NCBI GenBank assembly: GCA_902803675.1
Contig: CADCQZ010000219.1
Location: 1-23,174 of the forward strand
Length of the DNA stretch: 23,174 nt
From: an uncultured Eubacteriales bacterium
Lineage (GTDB): Bacteria > Bacillota_A > Clostridia > Christensenellales > Aristaeellaceae
Reading direction: 5' to 3'
Shown here: positions 7,827 to 15,074 of the stretch, in pieces
Layout: each line of letters begins with the position of its first letter
Position numbering within the stretch: position 1 is the stretch's first letter
The notes under the pieces: model-generated
Database searches by the model: none
What the model was told of the DNA's origin: nothing
What the model saw: the letters and a program-made list of their open reading frames with translations, nothing else
Position numbers and translations under genes: made by a program

Positions 7827-9290
7827 TCACGGAGTGATCAGGATGATGCCAAGGTCAAGGGCGCTCACGTTTGAAGAGGCGCTGATGCCGCAGCCGATGC
7901 GCCACAGCGGCGCAGAGGTCCCGTGGGTCCTCAGGGCGGATGAGAGGTCCTCGCCCGCGGCGGCCGCTTCCTGTACGGTGGCCCCGTCCACCAGCGCACC
8001 GGCCAGACATGTCGGGGCGCCGGGGATGTCGAGCCCGCCGGGACCGTCCGTGCCGTCGGTGTCCACGGCGCCGATCACGATCTTTTCGCTCCCGGCGATC
8101 TGGAGGGCCGCGGCGATGCAGTACTCCTGGTTGCGTCCGCCCACGCCCTTTTCGTGCCCGACGGTGACCACGTTCTCGCCGGAAGTCATCAGCACGACGG
8201 GCGCGCGGAAAGGCTCGCCCATCCTTTCGCAGCACAGGGCCATCTGGGCGTTGACTTTCCCGGCTTCGGCCGCTTCGGCTTCCATGTATTCTGACAGCAT
8301 CACGCATCTGAAGCCCAGTTTAGCCGCTTTTTCACGCACGGCGGGATAGACGGTGGCATCCTTGAAGATGAGCCCGAAGAAACGGGCCCCCAGGGCTTCA
8401 TATTCCTCGACGCTCATGTTCTCGTTGTGGGGCCCGCCCGCCAGGAGGTGACGTCGGATGGACTCGGGCGTCCGGTCCCAGGCATCCCATTTGCGCAGGA
8501 TCCTGATGCAGTCGTCATAGGTGGAACCGGCGGAAAGCGGGGGGAAGAAGGTGTTTTTCCGCAGCATCTCGAAGTAGCCGGCCCTGAGCACGGGTACGCC
8601 CATCTTGGAGGGGTCGGCGGTGGTCAGGTGGATGAGCGCTGCCGGCCTGAGCAGCCGGGACAGACGGCCGCCCTTGAAGCGGTCGATATGGGTGCGGATC
8701 TGATTGAGCTCACTGGTGGGCACGCCCTTTTCGATCTGCATCATGCGGGTAAATCCGGCGATATCCTCAAGAGTGATATCCCCGGCGGGATAAGTCATCA
8801 GGGATCCGCAGCCGCTGCCGCTGACGGTGAATACCAGGTCGCGCGCGGTGGTGCTGTCAGCGATCTCCTCGATGGCCCGGCAGCCTTCCACGCAGTGTTC
8901 GTCCGGCACAGGATGCCCCGCGAAGGTCACTTTGATCTTCCGGCATATCAGGTCCTCACCGTGCTTGGCGATCACATGCCCGGCGGTCAGGCGGTCCCCC
9001 AGGACTTCCTCCAGCGCCAGCGCGGCCCGCTGGACACCTTTGGCCGCGCCGATCACGAACACGCGGTCGTAGTCCTTCAGGTCATATACGGAGGGACCGG
9101 CATGAGGATCGCCGCGCATCTCGAAGCCCTGTGTGTGCAGGATGATCCTGCCGTTTTCGACGTGGACGAGCTGCTTTACACGGGCGTAAGGATCCAGGGC
9201 GTCCAGGCCTGCGTCCAGCAGCTCCGTGACGATCCGCCGTCCGGTTTTGTTGCCGTGTGAGGTGAGCATGTCCCTGTTCTGGATGCGCAT
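7827..9290 (-). CDS. Glycerate 2-kinase, GckA/TtuD type (DUF4147 + MOFRL)
   Basis: A 487-residue protein with both domains of the class II glycerate kinases. The N-terminal DUF4147 domain has VIGAAKG (79-85), GHPVPDE (125-131), VSGSGCGSLM (156-165) and NQIRTHI (196-202). The C-terminal MOFRL domain has GVGGRNQE (382-389) and DTDGTDGPGG (410-419). These enzymes phosphorylate D-glycerate to 2-phosphoglycerate with ATP, feeding lower glycolysis. In this operon it could salvage a three-carbon acid made by aldolase plus aldehyde dehydrogenase (inference). The length is slightly above the usual 420-450 residues. A GGAGG site lies 5 nt before the ATG. Older annotations may call such proteins hydroxypyruvate reductase. 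Confidence 0.9.
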   Translation of the reverse strand: MRIQNRDMLTSHGNKTGRRIVTELLDAGLDALDPYARVKQLVHVENGRIILHTQGFEMRGDPHAGPSVYDLKDYDRVFVIGAAKGVQRAALALEEVLGDRLTAGHVIAKHGEDLICRKIKVTFAGHPVPDEHCVEGCRAIEEIADSTTARDLVFTVSGSGCGSLMTYPAGDITLEDIAGFTRMMQIEKGVPTSELNQIRTHIDRFKGGRLSRLLRPAALIHLTTADPSKMGVPVLRAGYFEMLRKNTFFPPLSAGSTYDDCIRILRKWDAWDRTPESIRRHLLAGGPHNENMSVEEYEALGARFFGLIFKDATVYPAVREKAAKLGFRCVMLSEYMEAEAAEAGKVNAQMALCCERMGEPFRAPVVLMTSGENVVTVGHEKGVGGRNQEYCIAAALQIAGSEKIVIGAVDTDGTDGPGGLDIPGAPTCLAGALVDGATVQEAAAAGEDLSSALRTHGTSAPLWRIGCGISASSNVSALDLGIILITP

Positions 9291-9300
9291 AGGACCTCCG

Positions 9301-10149
9301 TCAGAAGGTGATCTCGTCCGGTACGGGCGCTTCGCCGCAGTATCCGCTCAGCTCCGTGATCATCTTCAGATCTTCCTTATCCAATGTGAAATCAAAGATG
9401 TCCAGGTTCTCCCGGATCCTGTCGGGGGAGGCTGACTTGGGCAGGGGCAGATACCCCATGTCCAGGCTCCAGCGCAGACAGATCTGACCGATGGAACGGC
9501 CGTATTTATCTCTCAGCGTCGCCATTTCCGGGGATCGGAAGATGCCTCCGGTACCGAACGGGCTGTAGGCTTCCGCCAGGATGCCGTGCTCCCTGCAGTA
9601 GTCCACTGCGCCGCTCTGGGTGATGCCGGGGCAGAGCTTCAGCTGATCCGCCATGGGCATCACCCCGGTCTTCTCATACAGCATGTCGATGTGGTGGGGC
9701 ATGAAATTGCTGACGCCGATGGCCCTGATCCTGCCTTCCCCGTACAGTTTTATGAATGCCTTCCATGTCCCTAAGGTGGCGTCCTGCCAGGTGGTGCGGT
9801 ACTGGACGGGATTGGGCCAGTGGATCAGGTACAGGTCCAGATAGTCCGTTTTGAGCCTTTTCAGTGTGAGCTCGAAAGCTTCCAGGGTGGCATCGTACCC
9901 GTGGCAGGCGTTGCGCAGTTTACTGGTCAGGAAGATGTCTTCCCGCTTAAAGCCCGATGTGAGGATCGCTTCGCCCACACTGCTCTCGTTGCCGTAGGCG
10001 GCCGCTGTGTCGATCAGCCGGCAGCCGGCCTCCAGGGCGGTATGGATGGCCTTTTGAGTGGTGGCCCCGTCGGTCTGCCAGGTGCCCAGACCGATGCACG
10101 GGATCCTCACACCGTTTGACAGGGTGTAGCAGTCTGACGCGTTCTTCAT
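9301..10149 (-). CDS. Aldo/keto reductase
   Basis: A 282-residue TIM-barrel NADPH-dependent carbonyl reductase of normal length. The catalytic tetrad is complete: Asp47 and Tyr52 (LIDTAAAYGNE), Lys77 (LTSKL) and His110 (YLIHWP). The cofactor loop is the usual LPKSASPDRIRENLDIFDF near residues 235-253. The segment QLKLCPG near residues 169-175 departs from the usual NQIELHP. That alters the residues around the cofactor ring and may change substrate choice. It sits between the glycerate kinase and the aldolase, and likely reduces a sugar-derived aldehyde or ketone. An AAGGAG site precedes the ATG. Confidence 0.93.
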   Translation of the reverse strand: MKNASDCYTLSNGVRIPCIGLGTWQTDGATTQKAIHTALEAGCRLIDTAAAYGNESSVGEAILTSGFKREDIFLTSKLRNACHGYDATLEAFELTLKRLKTDYLDLYLIHWPNPVQYRTTWQDATLGTWKAFIKLYGEGRIRAIGVSNFMPHHIDMLYEKTGVMPMADQLKLCPGITQSGAVDYCREHGILAEAYSPFGTGGIFRSPEMATLRDKYGRSIGQICLRWSLDMGYLPLPKSASPDRIRENLDIFDFTLDKEDLKMITELSGYCGEAPVPDEITF

Positions 10150-10182
10150 GTGCCGTCTCCTTGATCTGTCGTTGATCCGACT

Positions 10183-10848
10183 TTACTTCGCGTTCCGGGC
10201 GTTGCGCATGTCCTGCACTGTCAGGACGGATTCGCGTGTGTTCCTCGCGATCTGGTCGAAATCCCTGTTCTTCAGCGCCTGATGATCCTGGAACATCCAG
10301 TCGCCGCCGGCGGCAAGGGTCTTGTCGTAAGCGACCAGGGGCAGGAAATTCTTTGAATCCAGGCCGCCGGTCACCACCCAGCGCACCTGGGGGAAGGGGC
10401 CGTTATTGAACTGGGAGAGGGTGTCTACGCCTCCCATCTGGTAAACGGGGAAGAATTTGACATCGGTGATCCCGTAGTCCAGCGCCATCATGATCTCGGT
10501 GGCGGTCACACAGCCGGGTACGGGGATCAGATCGTTCTTCAGCGCGAATTCCACGACCTTCGTGCTGAATCCCGGCATGACCAGGAATTTCGCGCCCAGG
10601 TCCGCCGCGCGCTTGGCGCTGTCCAGGTCCAGCACCGTGCCGGCGCCCATGATCAGCTCCGGTACCTGCTTGCCTACGTTCTCGATGTTCTTCCAGGACA
10701 GCTCATTCTTGATCAGGATCTCCAGCACCGGGAGCCCGCCTTTGACCATCGCGCGGGCTGCGTCCACCGCGTCCTCTTCCGGAGCGGTCGCCAGGATAGG
10801 GCAGATGCCCGTCGTCAGAAGGATACTGCGCATCAGTGTGTCTGCCAT
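10183..10848 (-). CDS. KDPG/KHG aldolase-like protein (Eda family)
   Basis: A 221-residue class I aldolase. The Schiff-base lysine is Lys131 in DVKFFPV, the general acid/base is Glu43 in PVLEI, and MGAGTVL (67-73) and VPGCVTATEIM match the pyruvate-binding side. The family splits 2-keto-3-deoxy-6-phosphogluconate, or 4-hydroxy-2-oxoglutarate, into pyruvate plus an aldehyde. Two sites differ from E. coli Eda. Arg49 is replaced by Lys47, and the phosphate-binding GGSW is GGDW (181-184). An acidic residue there argues against a phosphorylated substrate (inference). It follows the Ldh gene by 15 nt, with a GAGGAGGG site. The general class is sure; the exact substrate is not. Confidence 0.88.
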   Translation of the reverse strand: MADTLMRSILLTTGICPILATAPEEDAVDAARAMVKGGLPVLEILIKNELSWKNIENVGKQVPELIMGAGTVLDLDSAKRAADLGAKFLVMPGFSTKVVEFALKNDLIPVPGCVTATEIMMALDYGITDVKFFPVYQMGGVDTLSQFNNGPFPQVRWVVTGGLDSKNFLPLVAYDKTLAAGGDWMFQDHQALKNRDFDQIARNTRESVLTVQDMRNARNAK

Positions 10849-10863
10849 GGTTTTGCCCTCCTC

Positions 10864-11922
10864 TTATTGATCCGGCCACTTCAGGTCGGTATCGGTCAGT
10901 TCCGCGAGCTTCTTAAGATTGTCGGCCATCACGTCGGTGATCTCGATCCGGTCATCCCTCAGAGCTCTCTCCCGCTTGTCCCATTCCATTTCGCCCGGGA
11001 TAAAGATCCTCTCCGCGCCTTTGGCTTTAGGTGCGCCGTGGAGCTCATCCACCACCTGCTGCAGGCGGTCCTCAAACTCGTCCATATCCATCATCTGAGC
11101 GATGTCCACGGCGATGAAGGCGTGGCCCGCGTTGTTCTTTTCGGGCAGCCTCAGGTTCCAGCTGACGATCTGGGAGAGCATTCCCGCGCCGGTGAGCACC
11201 GCGGCGAGGATCTCCACCATCATGGCGAAGCCGTATCCCTTGTGGGCGCCCATGGGCTGGAGGCTGGCCTTTCCCGGAAAGCCGGTCGGATCATCGGTCG
11301 GAGCCCCGTTCTCATCCACCAGCCAGGTCTCCGGTACTCTGATCCCTTTTTCTTTGGCCATGATGACCTTCAGAGCCGCCACGTTGCTCAGGGCGATATC
11401 AAGGAACAGGCTCCGCCCGTCTCTGAGCGGCGCGGCGAAAGCGAAAGGATTGTTGCCGATGGTCACGCCTCTAGCGTTCGGCACAGCCATCACCGGGTCC
11501 CCGTTGCTCATGCTCAGGCCGATCATACCGTTGGCGGCGGCGATGTTGGCGTAGTAACCGGCGGCACCGAAGTGACAGCTGTTTTTGACGCCCACGTAGG
11601 CGATGCCGCACTTGCGGGCCTTCTTCACCGCCAGCTCCATCGCTTTGCGGCCCGTGATCATGCCCAGGGCGGCGTTCCCGTCCATCAGGGCCCATGCCGG
11701 GCCTTCGCGTTCGATCGAGGGTTCGGCTTTCGCGTCAAGGCCGCCCTCTTTCATTTTAAGGATGTATTGGAAGAGATTCTTGGTCCCGTGGGACAGGACG
11801 CCGAAGGTATCCGTCGTCACCAGAACTTCCGCCGCGCCTGACGCGTTTTCGTGACTCAGCCCGGCTTTCTCCAGCGCTGCGGTGGAAAAGCGTTTTAATT
11901 CGCTGACTGATATGGATCTCAT
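10864..11922 (-). CDS. Ldh/Mdh2-family oxidoreductase (2-oxo acid or sugar-acid dehydrogenase)
   Basis: A 352-residue member of the LDH2/MDH2 fold (YlbC, AllD, YiaK relatives), NAD(P)H-dependent and unrelated to classical LDH. Visible signatures are LSHGTKNL with His45, the catalytic His117 in KNSCHFGAAGYY, IGNNPFAFAAP (155-165) and HKGYGFAMMVEILAAVLTG (227-245). The usual ADLRG before the SHG motif is replaced by TDTFG, so the substrate arginine is missing. It is the first gene of the leftward operon, with an AAAGGAGG site, and faces the divergent control region. A second family member occurs in the rightward operon. It likely interconverts a 2-keto acid and a hydroxy acid, or reduces a diketo sugar acid. 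Confidence 0.9.
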   Translation of the reverse strand: MRSISVSELKRFSTAALEKAGLSHENASGAAEVLVTTDTFGVLSHGTKNLFQYILKMKEGGLDAKAEPSIEREGPAWALMDGNAALGMITGRKAMELAVKKARKCGIAYVGVKNSCHFGAAGYYANIAAANGMIGLSMSNGDPVMAVPNARGVTIGNNPFAFAAPLRDGRSLFLDIALSNVAALKVIMAKEKGIRVPETWLVDENGAPTDDPTGFPGKASLQPMGAHKGYGFAMMVEILAAVLTGAGMLSQIVSWNLRLPEKNNAGHAFIAVDIAQMMDMDEFEDRLQQVVDELHGAPKAKGAERIFIPGEMEWDKRERALRDDRIEITDVMADNLKKLAELTDTDLKWPDQ

Positions 11923-11992
11923 GGACAGCCTCCTTTACGGTCGCGGTGATCCTCGCATATCAGGGATCCTATGTGCGTTTGATGATGTTCAC

Positions 11993-12001
11993 ATTTTATC
12001 A
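11993..12001 (-). promoter_or_regulatory. Candidate extended -10 for the leftward operon
   Basis: On the minus strand TGA is followed by TAAAAT, an extended -10 with five of six consensus bases. No good -35 is seen 16-18 nt upstream, so activator dependence is possible. It lies about 70 nt before the Ldh start codon. Confidence 0.35.
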
Positions 12002-12058
12002 TACACAGGCATGCGGTTTACAGAAACAAAATCGCCATATGATTGGATTATCCTGCTA

Positions 12059-12072
12059 TTATCGATGGATAA
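12059..12072. repeat. Short inverted repeat, operator-like
   Basis: Arms TTATC (12059-12063) and GATAA (12068-12072) around GATG, roughly mid-way between the two operons. Short enough to be chance, but placed where a shared regulator could bind. Confidence 0.25.
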
Positions 12073-12222
12073 GGTGTGGATGGCGTCCGGTGTGGAAAAC
12101 AGAACGATAGTTGTCTATTAAGGTAATTTAATAACAAAATAGCACATTAATGCAAGCATTCGTCGGTTTTCTTATAGGAAAGCTCGGCTTTTTCTGTTAT
12201 CATTCGAGTAAGAAATTGCTTG

Positions 12223-12228
12223 TATACT
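12223..12228 (+). promoter_or_regulatory. Candidate -10 for the rightward operon
   Basis: TATACT matches five of six -10 bases and lies 83 nt before the proposed start codon. The -35 region 17 nt upstream (TCATTC) is poor, so this promoter would need an activator or be weak. Confidence 0.35.
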
Positions 12229-12233
12229 TCAGC

Positions 12234-12255
12234 CGCAGGCTGCTCGCTGCCTGCG
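12234..12255. repeat. Inverted repeat at the probable rightward transcription start
   Basis: CGCAGGC (12234-12240) and GCCTGCG (12249-12255) are perfect 7-base arms around an 8-nt centre. It begins 6 nt after the TATACT element, so it is either an operator overlapping the start point or the first hairpin of the mRNA leader. Confidence 0.5.
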
Positions 12256-12296
12256 AACGGTACACCGGCACGGACAGGACAATACTCTGAAGGCAT

Positions 12297-12302
12297 AAGG
12301 AG
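12297..12302 (+). promoter_or_regulatory. Ribosome binding site that fixes a TTG start for the enolase-like gene
   Basis: AAGGAG ends directly before a TTG at 12303, too close to serve it, and lies 9 nt before the TTG at 12312. The second TTG is therefore the better start. No in-frame ATG is nearby. Confidence 0.6.
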
Positions 12303-12311
12303 TTGATCACA

Positions 12312-13631
12312 TTGTTCGGTACAGCTATCGTATCGGTCAGGGCCAGGCAGGTCTATACCAACAGGGGACTGCCCGGCGTGGAAGCAGTCGTGACCACTGA
12401 GAATGGATCGGTGGGCCGCGGCATGTGCACGTCAGGGGTCTCCGTCGGCACGCATGAGATCACGTTTTCCTTTGACGGCGGCAGCCGCTTCGGCGGCAAG
12501 GGCGTGATGAACGCGGTCAGGAACGTGAACGATGTGATCGGCCCCGCGCTCATCGGGATGGACGCCTCGGATCAGAAAGCGGCGGACCGGGCGATGCTCG
12601 CCCTGAGGCCGAACACAAAGGCCGAACTGGGCGGCAACGCCACGGCCGCGGTCTCCGCAGCGGTCCTCAAGGCCGGTGCCGCGTCGCTGCACATCCCGCT
12701 TTACAGGCATATCGGCGGCGCGGGCGCCATGTATCTGCCGGTGCCCGGCGTGGCGATGGTGGGCGGTGACAGCCGATACGGCGGCGGCATCACCACCCCC
12801 GGAGGAAAACCCACCATGTCCGTGATGGCCTTCGGCTTTACCAGTTTCACCGAAGCGTCATACGCCTGCTGGGAAGTCCATACCCGCTGGGCTGAGAAGA
12901 TGAAAGCCCGTTTCGGCGGCGCGCCGAATATACGGGACTTCATCGTGATCCCCAAAGGCGTGTTCAGGTCTGACCGGGATATCTGGGATGAAATGCTCAA
13001 GACCATCATGGAGGCCGGTTACGAAGGCAGGATGGGTTTCCAGATGGACGTGGCGACCGATACGTACCATAATAAGGAAGACGGGCGGTATTACGGCCTG
13101 TTCGATGATGCTCCCCGCACGAAGGATGAGCTCTATCGCTTCTATATGGACATTATTGAGAACTACCCGTTCGTGATCATCGAGGACCCCTTCAATGAGG
13201 ATGATTATGACACCACCGCCGCCCTGACAAAAGAGTGCGGTATCCAGATCGTGGGGGACGACCTGTTCACCACCAGCCCTGCCAGGGTGGCGTACGGCAT
13301 CTCAAAAGGCGCGGCCAATACGGTGCTCCTGAAGGTCAACCAGATCGGCACCATCACGGAGGCGCTGGAGATGATCCAGTACGCGTACAAGTTCGGTTAC
13401 GCCGTCATGCCGTCCGACAGCCGCGGGGAGGGAGAGGCCATCGGTGATTACGCTGTGGGCATCAACGCGGGCTCGATCCGCGAGAGCGCCATCGGTCCCC
13501 GCGGGAACCGGCTGATAGAGATCGAGGAGGAACTGGGCTCCGCCGCGAAGTTCATCGGAGCGCGGGGACTGAAGGGCTTCAGGAACCAGAAGAGAGCGGA
13601 CGATTTTGAAAGGGTGGGACAGCATGGTTAA
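12312..13631 (+). CDS. Enolase paralogue with altered active site (function unknown)
   Basis: A 439-residue protein with full-length enolase architecture: ARQVYTNRGLPGVEAVVTTE and SGVSVGTHE in the N-terminal domain, then the barrel. The barrel metal ligands are kept: Asp246 (FQMDVA), Glu291 (IIEDPFNEDDYD) and Asp316 (VGDDLF). The base lysine is kept too, Lys341 (LLKVNQIGT). Much else is lost. Enolase SHRSGE reads SDSRGE (368-373), removing the active-site His and the phosphate-binding Arg. The equivalent of yeast Lys396 is Arg390, and the HAGN, QEF and GDEGG motifs are absent. It is therefore unlikely to make phosphoenolpyruvate. As first gene of a sugar operon it may dehydrate or epimerise a non-phosphorylated sugar acid (inference). 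The start is TTG; the end overlaps the ALDH gene by 8 nt. Confidence 0.85.
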   Translation: MFGTAIVSVRARQVYTNRGLPGVEAVVTTENGSVGRGMCTSGVSVGTHEITFSFDGGSRFGGKGVMNAVRNVNDVIGPALIGMDASDQKAADRAMLALRPNTKAELGGNATAAVSAAVLKAGAASLHIPLYRHIGGAGAMYLPVPGVAMVGGDSRYGGGITTPGGKPTMSVMAFGFTSFTEASYACWEVHTRWAEKMKARFGGAPNIRDFIVIPKGVFRSDRDIWDEMLKTIMEAGYEGRMGFQMDVATDTYHNKEDGRYYGLFDDAPRTKDELYRFYMDIIENYPFVIIEDPFNEDDYDTTAALTKECGIQIVGDDLFTTSPARVAYGISKGAANTVLLKVNQIGTITEALEMIQYAYKFGYAVMPSDSRGEGEAIGDYAVGINAGSIRESAIGPRGNRLIEIEEELGSAAKFIGARGLKGFRNQKRADDFERVGQHG

Positions 13632-15054
13632 ACAGTATATCAACGGCCGTATGGTGGAAGGCCTCGGAAGACTGATGGATGTGATCGATCCCGCCACCGG
13701 TGAGGTGATCGATACTGTCGGGTGCGCTACGGCGGACCAGGCGCGTGAAGCCCTGAAGGCGGCGGAAAACGCGCAGAAGTCCTGGGCGAAGACTTCTCTG
13801 GACGAGAGGATCGCCTGGCTGAACAGGCTGCGGGATGAGTGCCTGAAGGAACGGGAGAAGATCGTGGATCTGATCTCCGCGGAATCCGGCCGTCCCTATC
13901 CGGCCGCCTGCGGTGACTTCGACTGGTGCATGACGAGCTTCCATTATTACGGAGAGGAAGCCCTGAGGATGTATGGTACGACATTCAATCATCATTCGGC
14001 TCCCAACGGGCAGGTCTATCATGTGACAGAACGGCGGCCCATCGGCGTCATCGCCGCGCATCTGGCATGGAATTATCCCCTGGGCAATGCCGGCCTCAAG
14101 ATCGCTCCGACGGTGGTGTCCGGCTGCGCCTGCGTGATCAAACCCTCCAGCAAAACACCGCTGGCCACGCTGTATCTGGGTGAGATCTGTGAGCGTATCG
14201 GTTTTCCCGCCGGCGTCATCAACATCGTTTCGGGCCCGTCCGGCGAGGTGGCCAAAGCGATCAATGAGAGCAGGATCCCCAAAATGATCGCCCTGATCGG
14301 TTCCAGCGAGACCGGGCTGCAGATCATGCGGGAGAGCGCCACCTCCATCAAAAAATACTCCTTTGAATGCGGCGGCAATGCTCCTGTCATCGTTATGGAT
14401 GATGTGGACATCCCTGAGGTGGCCGCGTCCATCGTGGCCAAGAAGGTGGGGTTTGCCGGGCAGACTTGCGTGAACTATAACCGCATCTATGTCCATCAGA
14501 GCATCTATGAGGATATGATCGCCGCTGTCGCGAAAGAACTGGATAAAGTGATCCTGGGCAAGGGCCGGGATCCCGGGTACGTGATGGGCCCCGTGATCGA
14601 CATGGCGGCCAGGGACCGGATGCTTGATCTGATCAGGGACGCGGTCGGGCACGGCGCTGCGCTGGTCAAGGGAGGTGAGGTGCCTGAAGCCTTCAGAAAG
14701 GGCAGCTACATCACGCCCGCTCTTTTAAGGGATGTGACGGATGATATGCGCGTGTCCACCGAAGAGATATTCGGCCCCATCATCCCGCTTCAGCCTTTCA
14801 GTGATCTCGACCGGGCCATCGAGCAGGCCAACAACACCGTATACGGCCTGTCCGCCTATTTCTATGGGCACAGAGCGCCGGATATCGCCAAGGCTTTCGA
14901 GGGCATGGAGGCCGGGGAGATCTTCGTCAACGGCGCGCCGGGCACCGAGCAGACGCCTCATGCCGGGGTCAAACAGTCCGGTGTGGGCGTGGATAAGTCT
15001 CCCTGGTCTCTGGAGGAATTCTATGACTTTAAGTACATGGGCCTGAAACCTTGA
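13624..15054 (+). CDS. Aldehyde dehydrogenase (ALDH superfamily)
   Basis: A 476-residue NAD(P)-dependent enzyme of normal length that oxidises an aldehyde to an acid. The catalytic Cys282 is in GFAGQTCVNYNRI, the general base Glu248 in FECGG, and the oxyanion Asn150 in HLAWNYPL. The cofactor-side motif is KPSSKTPL (173-180), and EEIFGPIIPLQPF (380-392) is the standard late motif. The closest broad group by eye is the succinate-semialdehyde/glycolaldehyde/lactaldehyde type, but substrate is not readable. The ATG at 13624 is chosen over an in-frame TTG at 13606 because AAGGGTGGG lies just before it. The neighbours suggest it handles either the released sugar or an aldolase product. Confidence 0.93.
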   Translation: MVKQYINGRMVEGLGRLMDVIDPATGEVIDTVGCATADQAREALKAAENAQKSWAKTSLDERIAWLNRLRDECLKEREKIVDLISAESGRPYPAACGDFDWCMTSFHYYGEEALRMYGTTFNHHSAPNGQVYHVTERRPIGVIAAHLAWNYPLGNAGLKIAPTVVSGCACVIKPSSKTPLATLYLGEICERIGFPAGVINIVSGPSGEVAKAINESRIPKMIALIGSSETGLQIMRESATSIKKYSFECGGNAPVIVMDDVDIPEVAASIVAKKVGFAGQTCVNYNRIYVHQSIYEDMIAAVAKELDKVILGKGRDPGYVMGPVIDMAARDRMLDLIRDAVGHGAALVKGGEVPEAFRKGSYITPALLRDVTDDMRVSTEEIFGPIIPLQPFSDLDRAIEQANNTVYGLSAYFYGHRAPDIAKAFEGMEAGEIFVNGAPGTEQTPHAGVKQSGVGVDKSPWSLEEFYDFKYMGLKP

Positions 15055-15074
15055 AAAGGGGGGCGTATGCAGGG

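Larger units (their letters stand above)
11923..12311. promoter_or_regulatory. Divergent intergenic control region
   Basis: These 389 nt separate the two operons and are clearly AT-richer than the genes around them. They contain a minus-strand extended -10 candidate near 11993, an inverted repeat TTATC-GATG-GATAA (12059-12072), a plus-strand TATACT (12223-12228) and a GC-rich inverted repeat at 12234-12255. No convincing small gene was found; the one short open frame (11882-12121, plus strand) lacks any recognisable features. One shared regulator for both operons is plausible. Confidence 0.6.

Noticed and set aside
6586..8349. 587-residue plus-strand open frame opposite the GH30 and glycerate kinase genes
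   Set aside because: The minus-strand genes carry clear family motifs; the plus-strand product has none and looks like a codon-bias shadow.
11884..11900. Sequence resembling a CcpA catabolite-response element near the start of the first Ldh gene
   Set aside because: The central CG is out of register with the consensus and the right half does not match.
11882..12121. 79-residue plus-strand open frame that begins inside the Ldh gene and runs into the divergent gap
   Set aside because: Its first part is antisense to a real gene, it has no convincing binding site, and the product has no recognisable feature.
12175..12195. Weak stem AAAGC-TCG-GCTTT followed by a few T residues in the divergent gap
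   Set aside because: The stem is only about 5 bp with a 3-nt loop and has no upstream gene on that strand to terminate.
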